From: Streptomyces sp. NBC_00162
GTDB taxonomy: Bacteria > Actinomycetota > Actinomycetes > Streptomycetales > Streptomycetaceae
Assembly: GCF_024611995.1 (NCBI RefSeq)
Contig: NZ_CP102509.1
Location: 6,634,001-6,698,000 of the forward strand
Direction: 5' to 3'
Length of the DNA stretch: 64,000 nucleotides
Within the stretch, counting starts at the first letter, position 1, and the number at the start of each line of letters is the position of its first letter. Of this stretch, positions 54,960 to 64,000 are shown piece after piece. Made by a program: the position numbers and the translations under genes. The notes below the pieces were generated by a model. The model was not told the origin of the DNA, made no database searches, and saw nothing but the letters and a program-made list of their open reading frames with translations.

Positions 54960-55346
54960 GTGGCACGCGTCAAGCGGGCAGTAAACGCCCACAAGAAGCG
55001 CCGGGCAATCCTCGAGGCGGCCTCCGGCTACCGCGGTCAGCGTTCGCGCCTGTACCGCAAGGCCAAGGAGCAGGTCACCCACTCGCTGGTCTACAACTTC
55101 AACGACCGCAAGAAGCGCAAGGGCGACTTCCGTCAGCTGTGGATCCAGCGCATCAACGCTGCTGCCCGCCAGAACGGCATGACGTACAACCGCCTCATCC
55201 AGGGTCTGAAGGCCGCCAACATCGAGGTGGACCGCAAGATCCTCGCCGAGCTGGCCGTCAATGACGCCAACGCGTTCGCCGCGCTGGTCGAGGTCGCGCA
55301 GAAGGCCCTCCCGGCCGACGTCAACGCCCCCAAGGCCGCTGCCTAA
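54960..55346 (+). CDS. rplT: 50S ribosomal protein L20
   Basis: An rRNA-binding assembly protein of the large subunit, 128 residues from GTG 54960, with AAGGAG upstream. Conserved blocks include [13 protein letters not shown], the [18 protein letters not shown] segment, [23 protein letters not shown], and [21 protein letters not shown]. In other bacteria L20 represses its own operon by binding its leader. The hairpins in the leader and spacers here are candidates for that. Confidence 0.98.
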   Translation: MARVKRAVNAHKKRRAILEAASGYRGQRSRLYRKAKEQVTHSLVYNFNDRKKRKGDFRQLWIQRINAAARQNGMTYNRLIQGLKAANIEVDRKILAELAVNDANAFAALVEVAQKALPADVNAPKAAA

Positions 55347-55378
55347 GGGCTAGCCGGCCGCTTCACGCGGTCGGCCCC

Positions 55379-55412
55379 CACGGACCCGCAGGCGACTCGC
55401 CTGCGGGTCCGT
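55379..55412 (+). terminator. Terminator of the infC-rpmI-rplT operon
   Basis: ACGGACCCGCAGGCGA pairs with TCGCCTGCGGGTCCGT around a tiny loop, followed by GTGCTTTCC. The stem is almost perfect and closes the operon. Confidence 0.85.
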
Positions 55413-55458
55413 GTGCTTTCCCCCAGCCCCGGAACCCCGAGAAAGAACCGCAGACACC

Positions 55459-56319
<861 letters not shown>

Positions 56320-56375
56320 TAATGTGGCGGCCCGGGGGGCCCACTGCGCTACTCGGAGATGTGGGGTACGGGGAC

Positions 56376-57635
56376 ATGACCGTCGGTACGAACAGCTCAC
56401 CGGTGGCCGCCGGAGCCAGGGCCAGGGCCGAGGCCGAGGAGCGGCCCGGCCCGGCCGGCGGCACGCCGGTGGCCGAAGCCCCGCAGGCCCCCGCGAGCCG
56501 CCGCCCCGACGGGCTGTGCGGCGTGCCGCCACAGGCGGCTGGCCCGGGCCTCGCGGCCCGTCGGCCGGGCCAGGCCGAGGCCGCCGTCGGGACCGGCTTC
56601 GGGATCGATCCGGACGACCTGCCCGACGGGCTCGTCGTCGCCGACGACACCGGGCGGGTGATCTGCTTCAACTCCGCCGCCGCACGGATCACCGCACTGG
56701 CGCCGGACCAGGCGCTCGGCAACCGCATCGACCGCGCGCTGCCCCTCGAGGACCTCGAAGGCCGCCGCTGGTGGGCGCTGACCGACCCGTACGGGGGCCT
56801 CGCCACCCGCCGCGGGCAGCCCGAGCGGAACCTGCTGCTCCCCGGCGGCCGCGAGGTGCTGGTCTCCGCCCGCTACGTCCGTACCCACCCCACCGGCCCG
56901 CTGCGCAGCCTCGTCGTCACCCTGCGCGGCACCGAGGCCCGCCGCCGCACCGAGCGCAGCCACGCCGAGCTGATCGCCACCGTCGCCCACGAGCTGCGCT
57001 CCCCGCTGACCTCCGTCAAGGGGTTCACCGCGACCCTGCTCGCCAAGTGGGAGCGGTTCACCGACGACCAGAAGCGGCTGATGCTGGAGACCGTCGACGC
57101 CGACGCCAACCGCGTCACCCGCCTCATCGCCGAGCTCCTCGACATCTCCCGCATCGACTCCGGCCGGCTGGAGGTCCGCCGCCAGCCGGTCGACATGGCC
57201 ACCGCCGTCGGCCGCCACGTCCAGGCACTCACCGCGAACGGCCAGGCCCCCGAGCGGTTCCTCGTACGGGTCAGCCGCCCCCTCCCCGATCTGTGGGCCG
57301 ATCCGGACAAGATCGACCAGATCCTCGGCAACCTCCTCGAAAATGCGGTGCGCCACGGAGAGGGAACGGTCACCATCGACGTATCGCCGCATGAGAAGGG
57401 AACCGCCGTCACCGTGACCGACGAAGGCCCCGGGATCCCCGAGGAGTCGATGAAGCGTGTGTTCACCCGCTTCTGGCGGGGGAGCAAGCGCGGCGGCACC
57501 GGCCTGGGCCTGTACATCGTCAAGGGCATCGTGGAGGCCCACGGCGGCACCATCACGGTCGGCCGCGGCCCCGGCGGCGGCGCCGAGTTCCGATTTATCC
57601 TGCCCGTGAGCGCCCCGGCCTACCTCACGCAGTAG
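56376..57635 (+). CDS. PAS-domain sensor histidine kinase
   Basis: 419 residues from ATG 56376. A disordered Ala/Pro-rich N-terminus (about 1-75) precedes a PAS domain (about 80-185, LPDGLVVADDTGRVICFNSAAARI). The HisKA dimerisation helix has the phosphoacceptor H205 in IATVAHELRSPLTSVKGF, and the HATPase domain (about 310-415) has NLLENAVRHG, DEGPGIPEE and GGTGLGLYIVK. No transmembrane helix is present, so it senses a cytosolic signal. The adjacent genes are not response regulators, so it is an orphan. Lies between the rRNA methyltransferase and pheS. TAATGT (56320-56325) may be its -10. Confidence 0.93.
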   Translation: MTVGTNSSPVAAGARARAEAEERPGPAGGTPVAEAPQAPASRRPDGLCGVPPQAAGPGLAARRPGQAEAAVGTGFGIDPDDLPDGLVVADDTGRVICFNSAAARITALAPDQALGNRIDRALPLEDLEGRRWWALTDPYGGLATRRGQPERNLLLPGGREVLVSARYVRTHPTGPLRSLVVTLRGTEARRRTERSHAELIATVAHELRSPLTSVKGFTATLLAKWERFTDDQKRLMLETVDADANRVTRLIAELLDISRIDSGRLEVRRQPVDMATAVGRHVQALTANGQAPERFLVRVSRPLPDLWADPDKIDQILGNLLENAVRHGEGTVTIDVSPHEKGTAVTVTDEGPGIPEESMKRVFTRFWRGSKRGGTGLGLYIVKGIVEAHGGTITVGRGPGGGAEFRFILPVSAPAYLTQ

Positions 57636-57737
57636 CACTGCGGAGCGTCTCGCCAGGCGGCCCACGGGCTCCTTCACCCCCAGCGACCTTTAGACTCGTC
57701 CTTTGGCACCTTTGTGTCTCTGTGTCGATCGGTCTGA

Positions 57738-58912
<1,175 letters not shown>

Positions 58913-58913
<1 letters not shown>

Positions 58914-61441
58914 TGCGCGTCCCGCTTTCCTGGCTGCGGGAGTACGTCGACCTCCCCGCAGGTGAGACCGGTCGCGACGTGGCGGCCAAGCTCGTCGACG
59001 CCGGCCTCGAGGTCGAGACCGTCGAGCAGCTCGGCGGCGGCCTCAAGGGCCCCCTCGTCGTCGGCAAGGTGCTGACCATCGAGGAGCTCGAGGGCTTCCG
59101 CAAGCCGATCCGCTTCTGCACGGTCGACGTCGGCCAGGCCAACGGCACCGGCGAACCGCAGGAGATCGTCTGCGGCGCCCGGAACTTCTCCGTCGGTGAC
59201 AAGGTCGTCGTGGTCCTGCCCGGCGCGGTGCTGCCCGGCGACTTCGCGATCGCCGCGCGCAAGACGTACGGCCGCACCTCGCACGGCATGATCTGCTCCG
59301 GCGACGAGCTGGGCATGGGCGACGACGGCACGCACGGCATCATCGTGCTGCCGCACGAGCACGAGGTCGGCACCGACGCGATCGAGCTGCTCGAGCTCGT
59401 CGACGAGGTCCTCGACATCGACATCACCCCGGACCGCGGCTACTGCATGTCCATGCGCGGCGTCGCCCGCGAGGCGGCGACCGCCTACGGCCTGCCGCTG
59501 CGCGACCCCGCGCTGCTCGACGTCCCGGTGCCGAACTCGTACGGCTACCCGGTCAAGGTCGACGACCCGGCCGGCTGCGACCGCTTCACCGCCCGTACGG
59601 TGACCGGCCTCGACCCCGAGGCGCGCTCCCCGATCTGGCTGACCCGCCGCCTGCAGAAGGCGGGCATGCGCCCGATCTCGCTCGCCGTCGACATCACCAA
59701 CTACGTGATGCTCGAGCTCGGCCAGCCGCTGCACGCCTACGACCGCTCCAGCATCGACGGCACCATCGGTGTCCGCCGCGCCGAGCAGGGCGAGAAGTTC
59801 ACCACCCTCGACGGGGTCAAGCGCACGCTCGACGCCGAAGACCTGGTGATCACCGACAACAGCGGGCCGATCGGCCTCGCCGGTGTCATGGGCGGCGCCA
59901 ACACCGAGATCGCCGACTCCGTGACCGACCCCGAGACGGGCCAGGTCACGGGGACCACGGACGTGGTCATCGAGGCCGCGCACTTCGACTCCGTGTCGAT
60001 CTCGCGCACCGCCCGCCGCCTGAAGCTCTCCTCCGAGGCCTCCAAGCGCTTCGAGCGGGGCGTCGACCCGCTGGCCGCCGCCGCGGCCGCGCAGCGGACC
60101 GTCGACCTGCTCGTGCTCCTCGCGGGCGGCACCGCCGAGGCCGGCGTCACCGAGTTCCTCGCCCCGGGCGCCCCGCGCACCATCGCGATGGGCGCGGACC
60201 ACCCGGACCGGGTCGCGGGCATGGACTACGGCCGCGAGACCGTCGTACGCCGCCTCCAGGAGATCGGCTGCGACGTCTACGGCCAGGACGAGCTCGTCGT
60301 GACCGTCCCCTCGTGGCGGCCCGACCTCGCCGAGCCCAACGACCTCGCCGAAGAGGTCATCCGGCTCGAGGGCTACGGGAACCTCCCGTCGACCCTTCCC
60401 CAGGTGCCCTCCGGCCGCGGTCTCACCCCCAGGCAGCAGCTGCACCGCCGGGTCGGCCGCGCGCTGGCCGGCGCCGGCTACGTGGAGGCGCTGAGCTACC
60501 CGTTCCTCGGCGAGCCGGTCTTCGACCAGCTCCAGCTCCCCGCGCACGACGCCGCCCGCCAGGTCGTCAAGCTGGTCAACCCGATCTCCGACGAGGAGCC
60601 GGCGCTGCGCACCACGCTGCTGCCGGGTCTGCTCGGCGCGCTGCGCCGCAACGACAGCCGGGGCAGCCACGACCTCGCGCTCTTCGAGACCGGTTCGGTC
60701 TTCCTGGCCGGCCCGCGGCCCGGTGTGGCCGTACGGCTGCCCGTCGACCGCCGTCCCACGGACGAGGAGATCGGCACCCTGAACGCGGCCCTGCCCGCGC
60801 AGCCGCGGTACGCCGCGGTCGTGCTGGCCGGTGGACGCGAGCAGGCCGGCTGGTGGGGCAAGGGCCGCCCGGCCGACTGGGCGGACGCCGTCCAGGCCGC
60901 GCGCTCGCTGGCCGTCGAGGCCGGCGCGGAGCTCGTCGTCCGCCAGGGCCGGTACGGCCCCTGGCACCCGGGCCGCTGCGCCGAGCTGGTCGTCACCCTC
61001 GACGGGGTCGAGCAGGTCATCGGCCACGCCGGTGAGCTGCACCCGCGCGTGGTCAAGGCGATGGGCCTGCCGGCCCGCACCAGCGCGATGGAGCTCGACC
61101 TGGACCGCCTCGCGGCGGCCGGCGGCGAGGCCCTCCAGGCGCCCCGGATCTCCTCCTTCCCGGTGGCGACCCAGGACGTCGCGCTGATCGTGGACGCGTC
61201 GGTTCCGGCGTCGGACGTGGAGGCCGCGCTGCGCAAGGGCGCGGGCGAACTCCTCGAGTCGCTCCGGCTGTTCGACGTGTTCACCGGTGAGCAGGTCGGC
61301 GAGGGCAAGAAGTCCCTGGCGTACGCGCTGCGCTTCCGCGCGGCCGACCGCACGCTGACCGCCGAGGAGTCCACGGCAGCGCGCGACGCGGCGGTGGCGC
61401 TCGCGGGCGAGCGGACCGGGGCGGTGCTCCGGGGCGCGTAG
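58913..61441 (+). CDS. pheT: Phenylalanine--tRNA ligase beta subunit
   Basis: The structural and editing subunit of phenylalanyl-tRNA synthetase, 842 residues from ATG 58913 (TGATG overlap with pheS). Domains in order: B1, the tRNA-binding OB domain (about 40-155, [23 protein letters not shown]), the B3/B4 editing domain (about 215-400), B5 (about 410-480) and a catalytic-like core. The C-terminal anticodon-binding FDX-ACB domain lies at about 745-842 ([15 protein letters not shown]...LAYALRFRA). Length and order are typical. A strong terminator follows. Confidence 0.98.
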
Positions 61442-61463
61442 CCGCCCGCCTGCAAGGCCTGTT

Positions 61464-61497
61464 GAGGGGCGCATCCGGACCACCGGGTGCGCCCCTC
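61464..61497 (+). terminator. Terminator of the pheST operon
   Basis: GAGGGGCGCA (61464-61473) pairs with TGCGCCCCTC (61488-61497); the inner TCCGG/CCGGG extends the stem. Confidence 0.85.
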
Positions 61498-61580
61498 ACT
61501 CGTTCGGGTGAGAACGCGGGCGACCCGTGTCCGGGCCGGCGGGTGATCGGCACAATCATTGCGGCCGAGGGGAGGCCGTG

Positions 61581-62570
61581 ATGATCGGGGAGATGCCCCA
61601 GGTGCGCCGGGTGTGCGTCTTCGCGTGGGGCGGCGCCGCGGTGTCCTGGGAGTTGTCCACCCCGGGGCGGCTGGTACCGAGCCTGGCCACGTGCGCGGCG
61701 TTCCTGCTGCTGGCGACGGGCTGCGCCCTGCACATCCGGCGCGGGCTGGTCGCGGAGCTGAGGCGTTCGCAGGAGATCGCGGGGGCCGCGCAGCGGGCAC
61801 TGCTGCGGCCGCTGCCGAGACGGATGGACGGGCTGACCCTGGCCGCCGCGCAGCTGTCGGCGAGCCGGGGCGCGACGGTGGGCGGCGACCTGTACGAGGC
61901 CGTGCCGACGGTGCACGGCGTCCGGGTGGTCATCGGGGACGTACGGGGGCACGGGCTGCCGGCGCTGGGGGCGGCCGCGGCGGTCCTGGGGGCCTTCCGC
62001 GAAGCGGCGTACGACGAGGTGTCGCTGGGCGGCGTAATGGTGCGGATGGAGCGGGCGCTGGGCCGCCACGTCCGTGACCGGGCCCGGGCCGAGCACCCGT
62101 CGGCCTGCCCGGCCGAGCCGGAGTCCCCGTCGGCCGAGGAGTTCGTGACGGTCCTGCTCCTCCAGATCGCCCCGGACGGCACCCTCCTGGCCCTGAACTG
62201 CGGCCACCCCTGGCCGTACCTGCTGCGCAGCTGGGGCTTCGCGCCGGGCCCCGCGCAGCGGCTCACCGACGTGCGGGCGCTGGACGGCGAGACCATGCCG
62301 CCGCTCGGGGTCCTGCCGCTGCCGCGCGATCCGCAACCGCACGCCTGCGGTGAACTGCGGCCCGGGGAGACGCTGTTCCTGCACACCGACGGTGCCGGGG
62401 AGGCCCGGAATGCCGCCGGCGCGTTCTTCCCCCTGCAGAGCGTCCTCGCAGAGGCACCGCTCACGCCCGCGCGGCTGGTCGCGGGCGTGCACGCGGCCCT
62501 GCTCCGGCACACCGGCGGGCGGCTCGCCGACGACGTCGCCCTGCTGGTGCTCCGCGACGACCGGAGCTGA
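61581..62570 (+). CDS. PP2C-type (SpoIIE-family) serine phosphatase, membrane-associated
   Basis: 329 residues from ATG 61581, with GGGGAGG 5 nt upstream (an in-frame GTG at 61578 is too close). An N-terminal hydrophobic region with one or two helices (about 9-53) precedes the SpoIIE/RsbU phosphatase domain (about 75-325). Metal ligands are in GGDLYEAV and IGDVRGHG, with further acidic motifs GAGEARN and LADDVALLVLR. Such phosphatases act on STAS anti-anti-sigma factors, and many Streptomyces have dozens. No anti-sigma gene is adjacent. TetR- or sigma-linked partner unknown. Confidence 0.92.
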   Translation: MIGEMPQVRRVCVFAWGGAAVSWELSTPGRLVPSLATCAAFLLLATGCALHIRRGLVAELRRSQEIAGAAQRALLRPLPRRMDGLTLAAAQLSASRGATVGGDLYEAVPTVHGVRVVIGDVRGHGLPALGAAAAVLGAFREAAYDEVSLGGVMVRMERALGRHVRDRARAEHPSACPAEPESPSAEEFVTVLLLQIAPDGTLLALNCGHPWPYLLRSWGFAPGPAQRLTDVRALDGETMPPLGVLPLPRDPQPHACGELRPGETLFLHTDGAGEARNAAGAFFPLQSVLAEAPLTPARLVAGVHAALLRHTGGRLADDVALLVLRDDRS

Positions 62571-62877
62571 CCGGATCCGGCCGAATGGCCGGTCCCGCCG
62601 GGCCCGGCGACCAACCGGGCACCGGCGGGAACCGGCACGCCGCCCGTCTGCCGTGGAGTGTCGGGCAGACAGCAGAACGGGCGGCGCGGTGACGGGTCGT
62701 CGCACTGTACGAGGGGGAGCCGACGACCCGGGCTGCCTCTTGGCGAGGCCCTTAAGTGAAGCGCCCCGCGGACCCCCGGCGGCAGAGTGCGTATCGCATT
62801 TATGCGCGTACTTCGTTCACACCCCGTGTGAACGAAGTACCCACTAGCCTGAGACCGACGAGCCCCGGGAGCGGCCC
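62571..62877. other. 307-bp intergenic region rich in hairpins
   Basis: No gene is seen. It contains an imperfect inverted repeat around 62587-62635; a stem GCCGCCCGT with ACGGGCGGC (about 62639-62685) enclosing GTCTGCC/GGCAGAC; the perfect 9-bp stem GGGTCGTCG (62694-62702) with CGACGACCC (62721-62729); and the long palindrome at 62808-62840. At least one hairpin probably terminates the phosphatase gene. The others may form a structured leader or a small RNA. Confidence 0.6.
62808..62840. promoter_or_regulatory. 33-bp near-perfect palindrome upstream of the NsdA-like regulator
   Basis: GTACTTCGTTCACAC (62808-62822), CCC, then its exact complement (62826-62840): two 15-bp arms around a 3-nt centre. 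TAGCCT (62845-62850) five bases downstream may be the -10 box, so the palindrome covers the promoter. Large enough for a dimeric or tetrameric repressor. Confidence 0.55.
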
Positions 62878-64000
62878 ATGCAGCCCAATGTCCTGCTCGA
62901 CGCCCTCCTCGCCGAGGCGGGCATGTCCCACGCCGGACTCGCCGCGTACGTGAACCAGGCGGGCCGCAGCCGCGGACTCGCCCTGCGCTACGAACACACC
63001 GCCGTCGCCCGGTGGTTGAAGGGCCAGCGGCCCCGCGGCCAGGTCCCCGACCTGATCTGCGAGGTGCTCGGCGGCCGGCTGAAGCGGCCCGTCGGGCTGG
63101 ACGACGTCGGTTTCGGAGTGCCGGGGCTGCCAGCCTCCCCGCACGCCTCCCCGCTCAGCGGATTCGTGGACCGCGCCGCCGCTCTGTGGCGTGCCGACGG
63201 GCAGGCCCGGCCCCAACTGCTCACCGCGCAGGCCGTCAACGGAACCCCCGCCGTCATCCCGGTCTGGGAGTGGGAGAACCCGCCCGAGGACGCCGACGTA
63301 TCCCGCGAGGGCCCGGACCGGATCGGGCCCGAGCACATCGAGATCCTGCGGGCCGCCCGCGCGCACTACGAGCTGATGTACCGCCGGGCGGGCGGGGTGG
63401 CCACCCGGGACCGGATCGTGCGCTTCCTCGGCAGCGAGACGGCGCCCATGCTGCGCGGCAGTTACCCCGACGCCCTCGGCCGGCGGCTGCACCGGGCCAC
63501 CGGGTCCCTCGTGGCGGTGGCGGGGATCTGCGCGTACGACTCGGACGCCCACGGGCTCGCCCAGCGCTACTTCCACCAGGCCCTGCGGCTGGCCAAGGCG
63601 AGCGGCGACCGCGGGCTCGGGGCGTACGTGATCGCGCTGATCGTCAACCAGTCCCTGCACCTGCGGGAGTACCGCCAGGCGGTGGCCTTCGCCGAGGCCG
63701 CGCTGCGCGCCGCCGGCCGGCACACCACCCCGGCGCTGGCCGCCGACCTGTACGCGATGCAGGCCAAGGCCTACGCCCAACTCGGCGACACCCGGGCCGC
63801 ATTGAACTGCATCCGGCACGCCGAGGCGGCGGCCGAGCGGATCACTCCGGGCGCCGAACCGGACGAGACCGGCTACGTACAGCCGGGGCTGGTCAACGTC
63901 CAGGTCGCCGAGGCGCTGCTCGGTCTGGGGGATCTCGCCGCCGCGCACGAGCAGGCGACCGCGGCCGTCGGCACCCCCGCGCACGACCGCGGCCGGGTGC
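62878..64000 (+). CDS. NsdA-like helix-turn-helix/TPR regulator (3' end outside window)
   Basis: A regulator-like protein with an open frame from ATG 62878 to the window end, at least 374 residues, with no stop seen. GGGAG lies 7 nt upstream. The N-terminus holds a degenerate helix-turn-helix (about 10-70; LLAEAGMSHAGLAAYVNQAG, then HTAVARWLKGQRP), the pattern of Streptomyces regulators such as NsdA. It continues with Ala-rich helical repeats resembling TPRs (about 150-370; LAQRYFHQALRLAKASGDRGL, AEAALRAAGRHTTPALAADLYAMQAKAYAQLGD). Such proteins often repress development or antibiotic production. Whether it is membrane-bound or ligand-responsive is unknown. Confidence 0.85.
   Translation, partial: MQPNVLLDALLAEAGMSHAGLAAYVNQAGRSRGLALRYEHTAVARWLKGQRPRGQVPDLICEVLGGRLKRPVGLDDVGFGVPGLPASPHASPLSGFVDRAAALWRADGQARPQLLTAQAVNGTPAVIPVWEWENPPEDADVSREGPDRIGPEHIEILRAARAHYELMYRRAGGVATRDRIVRFLGSETAPMLRGSYPDALGRRLHRATGSLVAVAGICAYDSDAHGLAQRYFHQALRLAKASGDRGLGAYVIALIVNQSLHLREYRQAVAFAEAALRAAGRHTTPALAADLYAMQAKAYAQLGDTRAALNCIRHAEAAAERITPGAEPDETGYVQPGLVNVQVAEALLGLGDLAAAHEQATAAVGTPAHDRGRV

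Overview
The window is a 64 kb piece of a high-GC actinobacterial chromosome, almost certainly Streptomyces. Coding density is near 90%, third codon positions are strongly G/C-biased, and GTG starts are common. It carries the full Pup-proteasome locus (arc, dop, pup, prcB, prcA, pafA, pafB, pafC) followed by tatA, tatC and a HelY-type helicase. Further on come the infC-rpmI-rplT and pheS-pheT blocks. This gene order is the conserved Streptomyces core. There are no rRNA, tRNA, CRISPR or prophage genes and no insertion sequences. The first gene (metH) and the last (an NsdA-like regulator) are cut by the window edges.

Layout. 1-7 kb: the 3' part of metH, a HAD phosphatase and two tandem solute-binding lipoproteins without permeases. 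7-12 kb: an orphan NarL-type response regulator, a RecB-family nuclease, a site-2-type protease with CBS domains, TrmI, a small secreted protein and a ferredoxin. 12-31 kb: the proteasome/pupylation region. It is interrupted by an endonuclease VII-like gene between pup and prcB and by a LacI/MFS pair between prcA and pafA, and it ends with FKBP isomerases, pafBC, tatAC and helY. 31-40 kb: TetR, an RluA-type pseudouridine synthase, a serine hydrolase, an iron-box-controlled siderophore reductase, a 5'-3' exonuclease, an XRE-cupin regulator, a metal-receptor protein, a lipoprotein, a TDT-family transporter and a LysR regulator. 40.6-47.5 kb: a probable gamma-glutamylation pathway for ethanolamine or a related amine (C26 amidohydrolase, APC permease, FadR-type regulator, GlnA4-like ligase, aldehyde dehydrogenase, SDR). 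47.6-53.5 kb: a secreted HAD phosphatase, a PLP racemase-fold enzyme, a membrane protein-mycosin-SseB operon and a DUF1844 protein. 53.5-64 kb: the infC operon with an attenuator-type leader, an rRNA methyltransferase, a PAS histidine kinase, pheST, a SpoIIE-type phosphatase and the regulator.

How the parts connect. Pup ends in GGQ, so Dop must deamidate it before PafA can ligate it. ARC ends in QYL, the HbYX-type tail that docks on the PrcAB core. PafB and PafC are the WYL activators of the LexA-independent DNA damage response. By eye, sequences resembling the PafBC (RecA-NDp) promoter element, with the exact N8 spacing to a TANNNT -10 box, lie upstream of the RecB-family nuclease, of pup and of helY. 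That suggests a local damage-response regulon linking pupylation to repair. A second recurrent signal is a -10 box (TANNNT) 6-7 nt before an ATG with no Shine-Dalgarno. It is seen in at least eight genes and points to many leaderless mRNAs. The infC gene appears to start at ATC behind a strong Shine-Dalgarno, downstream of a terminator with a six-T tail.
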